Below are positions 61,441-64,000 of a DNA stretch of 64,000 nucleotides, piece after piece. The notes under the pieces were generated by a model. The model ran no database searches and was not told the origin of the DNA. It was given only the letters and a program-made list of their open reading frames with translations. Positions within the stretch are counted from its first letter, which is position 1; every line of letters begins with the position of its first letter. The DNA is from Congeria kusceri (lineage: Eukaryota > Mollusca > Bivalvia > Myida > Dreissenidae). The position numbers were made by a program, and so were the translations under genes. Location: NCBI GenBank assembly GCA_027627225.1, contig CM051034.1, positions 43,529,548-43,593,547 on the forward strand. Direction: 5' to 3'.

Positions 61441-63224
61441 TATTAACACATTAATAGAGCTAACAGTTGACAATATATACACTGTATAGTAAACTTTTGG
61501 TACCATTCTGGTATATCTCCAATGTTACTAGCTTTATTTATAAACAACTCCGTGCTTCTATGTTTCTTTCTCCTGTTCACTTTCAAACATATGCACCAAC
61601 TGAAATACTTCGAATAGTTGAGCGCGCTGTCCTCTGACAGCTCCTGTTTTTATCGTTGTATATATTTTTTCTTAACGTCTACATCAATATATTGTAGCTA
61701 CTTGAAAAATATATTTGAGAAAAAAAGCAAATAATATTGAACTAATATGTGACTATATTTATGCAATTTACCGTCGATACGCCTCTGTTAATGCTATATT
61801 AAATAGTACAGATTAAATACTATTTGCAATATAAATTTTAGAAGTTTATATGGTATATGTATTAACAATTATTCATTGGAATTACAAATAACGCGTAGGC
61901 TTCTACTAGGAAGTAGCGCCTCATTTATTAAACTCCTACGACAAAAACGAAATGGCGACATAAATTCATGCAACGTGGGACGCCAACTCCTTTAAAAATG
62001 TTGTGTACAAAATGTACATTTAATGAACGATTTGTCTGTCAAATAACTGTCATATATAAACGAAAATTCTCGGCAGGTTATGCTATGATTATTTGTAGAT
62101 TGATACTTTGAATACGAACAGTGAACTGAAACTAAATGTTTAGTGACTACATAAATCAATTTTATTATGAAGATTCAACAAGATAATTGCATGTACCAAC
62201 GTGTTTGCATTTTAGAATGTAATGCGTGTAATGACTTTTACCGGAATCATATGGAATCATATTTCATTTTAACAAACACATGCGTGAAGTCGCGAAAACA
62301 AAGTGAGAAGTACGGCCTTCAACTATTTTCTCTAAGATAATGTATTATTTACGATTCGATCACGTTGAACATGGATTAAAACGAAAAGAATGCATATAAT
62401 TGCTGGTCACCCTAAAACTTAAAGGTCTGTTACTAATTTTGAGATGTTCTTTTTTACTATTTCCTAAAACAGTTTTGCGAGGGTTTTGCTTACATGAAAC
62501 ACTTATTGCACCATACCAGTTCTACAAAGCATTATAATTGAATATTCAATTCAATATTAATAGATAAAGTTTGGCGCCCTTTCATGTTTAGCATCCATCC
62601 TTTTCTTTATTAGTTTATTCTAGTAATTATTTGATGTCTGGGCAACGTGACGTTTCATCCAAGAAAACGAGTCGTATCATATTACCTATTGATAAGGCTA
62701 AATGCACTACACACATCTTAAGTAAATCATTATTGCTGCAAATACTTATATCAGTTTATATTATATACCCGCTCAAAGTTGCCGTGTTTTCATTATGATG
62801 TTGTGCTGCTAAAAATGCTTGATTCGTTTCATTTTGTAATCCCTAATACACTTTTGATCAGAGGCGAAAGAATGTCGATTTTGAGGAACCGTACTATATA
62901 CACGTTGCTCATTAAGTTATGAACTTTTCTTATAAAAATAAATTAAATCGGACAAATTACATCCACAGAATATTTATGCTTTAATAATACAGTTGCAAGT
63001 AAAATGACACAGAATTGTAAAGTAGATGCTGTTGTTGTTCTAGACTGTAGAACTTTGTTGTTGTTGTTTTTTTTTCCAAATATGTGTGCTCCCCATTTTC
63101 AAGCAATAATTGCAAAACGTGCTCGTTGGCCATAAAATCAACTGGAAAACACATAGAATACTGATGCTTAAACGCATATTTGTTTAAAATATTTGCTTTT
63201 TTATTTGTACGCATGTGAGTGCAT
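61441..63224. other. Intergenic, nothing recognised
   Basis: AT-rich, no exon, ORF or clear repeat found. Confidence 0.4.
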
Positions 63225-63432
63225 GATTACGCCTGTTTACGACACCAGTGTATTTAAAAGCCTCGATTGAAAATACTTAAACATAAACAGGACATAAATA
63301 CGCGTGTTTCGAAATAATACAGTCCGCAAATTATATCTTATATCAACCATCTCTTGTGTGACAATTATATATATATAGACTATAAATACTATATAGATGT
63401 GATATGCTCATACAGAAGGCTAAAACGGTATA
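63225..63432 (+). promoter_or_regulatory. Upstream region of copy C, conserved with gene B
   Basis: TTACGCCTGTTTACGACACC, then AAGCCTCGATTGAAAATACTT, CGCGTGTTTCGAAATAAT and TTGTGTGACAAT follow the order seen at 23490-23803. A TATA-like TATATATATA is near 63370. Confidence 0.55.
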
Positions 63433-63528
63433 ATGAGCTGGAAAATGGTAACGGTTTTGATGTTAGTGGTTTGGGAGAAAACTGCGGCACAGTCTGGGCC
63501 TTGGATTTGTTATGAAAATGTTTATCAA
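63433..63528 (+). CDS. Copy C, exon 1 of the secreted TSP1/Cys-rich family (partial)
   Basis: 32 codons in phase 0 up to a GT donor. MSWKMVTVLMLVVWEKTAAQ, then the WICYEN motif, is nearly the same as exon 1 of copy B (MVWKILPVLLLVVLEKTVAQ). It encodes the signal peptide and the first mature residues. The rest of the gene lies beyond the window. Whether it is intact cannot be judged. Confidence 0.85.
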
Positions 63529-63554
63529 GTGTATTCATTGTCCCTGCCGCAACA

Positions 63555-63735
63555 TTTCACTACAACCACCATCATCGTAAACACTACCTTCACTGAAATT
63601 TTCACCAAGACTACCACCACCATCATAACATCACTTCTACCACCACAACCGCCAACACCAGTACCACTACCACCACCATCATCATAACCATCACTACCAC
63701 TACCGCAACCAGCAACACCAATACAACCACCACTA
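63555..63735 (+). repeat. CCA/ACC-rich microsatellite in intron 1 of copy C
   Basis: Same triplet style and position as in intron 1 of copy B (23936-24170), so probably inherited with the gene duplication. Confidence 0.8.
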
Positions 63736-63769
63736 CAAGTAGTTGTCATTGTTGTTGATTGGTATTAGT

Positions 63770-63795
63770 AATAGCAGCGGAATTAGTAGTAGTAA

Positions 63796-63829
<34 letters not shown>

Positions 63830-63849
63830 TGTAGTAGTATTGGTAGTAA

Positions 63850-63906
<57 letters not shown>

Positions 63907-63923
63907 TAGTAGTAGTAGTAGTT

Positions 63924-64000
<77 letters not shown>
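63770..64000 (+). repeat. (AGT)n then (AGC)n microsatellite, runs off the window
   Basis: AGT triplets with GGT and TGT variants from about 63770, switching to AGC from about 63961. Confidence 0.97.

Overview
The window is AT-rich animal nuclear DNA with multi-exon genes, long introns, many triplet microsatellites and a dense load of non-LTR retrotransposons and inverted-repeat elements. The repeat style (an inverted-repeat MITE built around a GTCGTCCCGGATTAGCCTGT-type arm, 173-bp TGACCT-bearing tandem repeats, 'cataactctgctttgt' repeats) and the protein content point to a bivalve mollusc, probably a heterodont. That assignment is inference. I could run no database search, and all exon structures below were read by eye from splice signals, phase and homology between copies.

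Layout. 1-2.6 kb: no gene seen. 2.6-8.05 kb: a full-length, apparently intact LINE on the minus strand with a perfect 11-bp target-site duplication. 8.3-9.8 kb: a TIR element with a nested MITE. 10.3-15.5 kb: layered repeats, including a 24-copy 38-bp satellite with higher-order structure. 15.8-17.4 kb: a decayed Gag-like gene (minus). 18.3-20.2 kb: a broken copy (A) of a secreted-protein gene family. 20.4-21.1 kb: 173-bp tandem repeats. 23.8-28.6 kb: an intact copy (B) of that family, five exons and 233 aa: signal peptide, short coiled coil, TSP1 repeat and an 11-cysteine C-terminal domain I cannot name. 31.1-43.6 kb: a haem-peroxidase gene in decay, with a 5'-truncated LINE 12-13 bp into one intron, a 1-nt frameshift and much of the catalytic core missing. 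46.2-47.4 kb: an atypical Ras-like GTPase (minus) with a 1-nt frameshift. 49.1-49.6 kb: a large (ACT)n microsatellite. 51.9-56.1 kb: a complete four-exon coiled-coil protein gene (492 aa). 57-61.5 kb: repeats. 63.4 kb to the end: exon 1 of a third copy (C) of the secreted family, running off the window.

The main biological story is the tandem family A/B/C. Two copies (B and C) share their upstream flank, first-exon structure and a CCA-rich first intron, while copy A has two in-frame stops, a deletion and a 1-nt insertion. The peroxidase, also with a signal peptide, sits between B and C. Both could belong to an extracellular, defence or matrix-type locus, but that link is only proximity. A second point is that two clearly diverged LINEs both keep ORF1 and ORF2 in one reading frame separated by a single stop codon, with no AUG at the start of ORF2.
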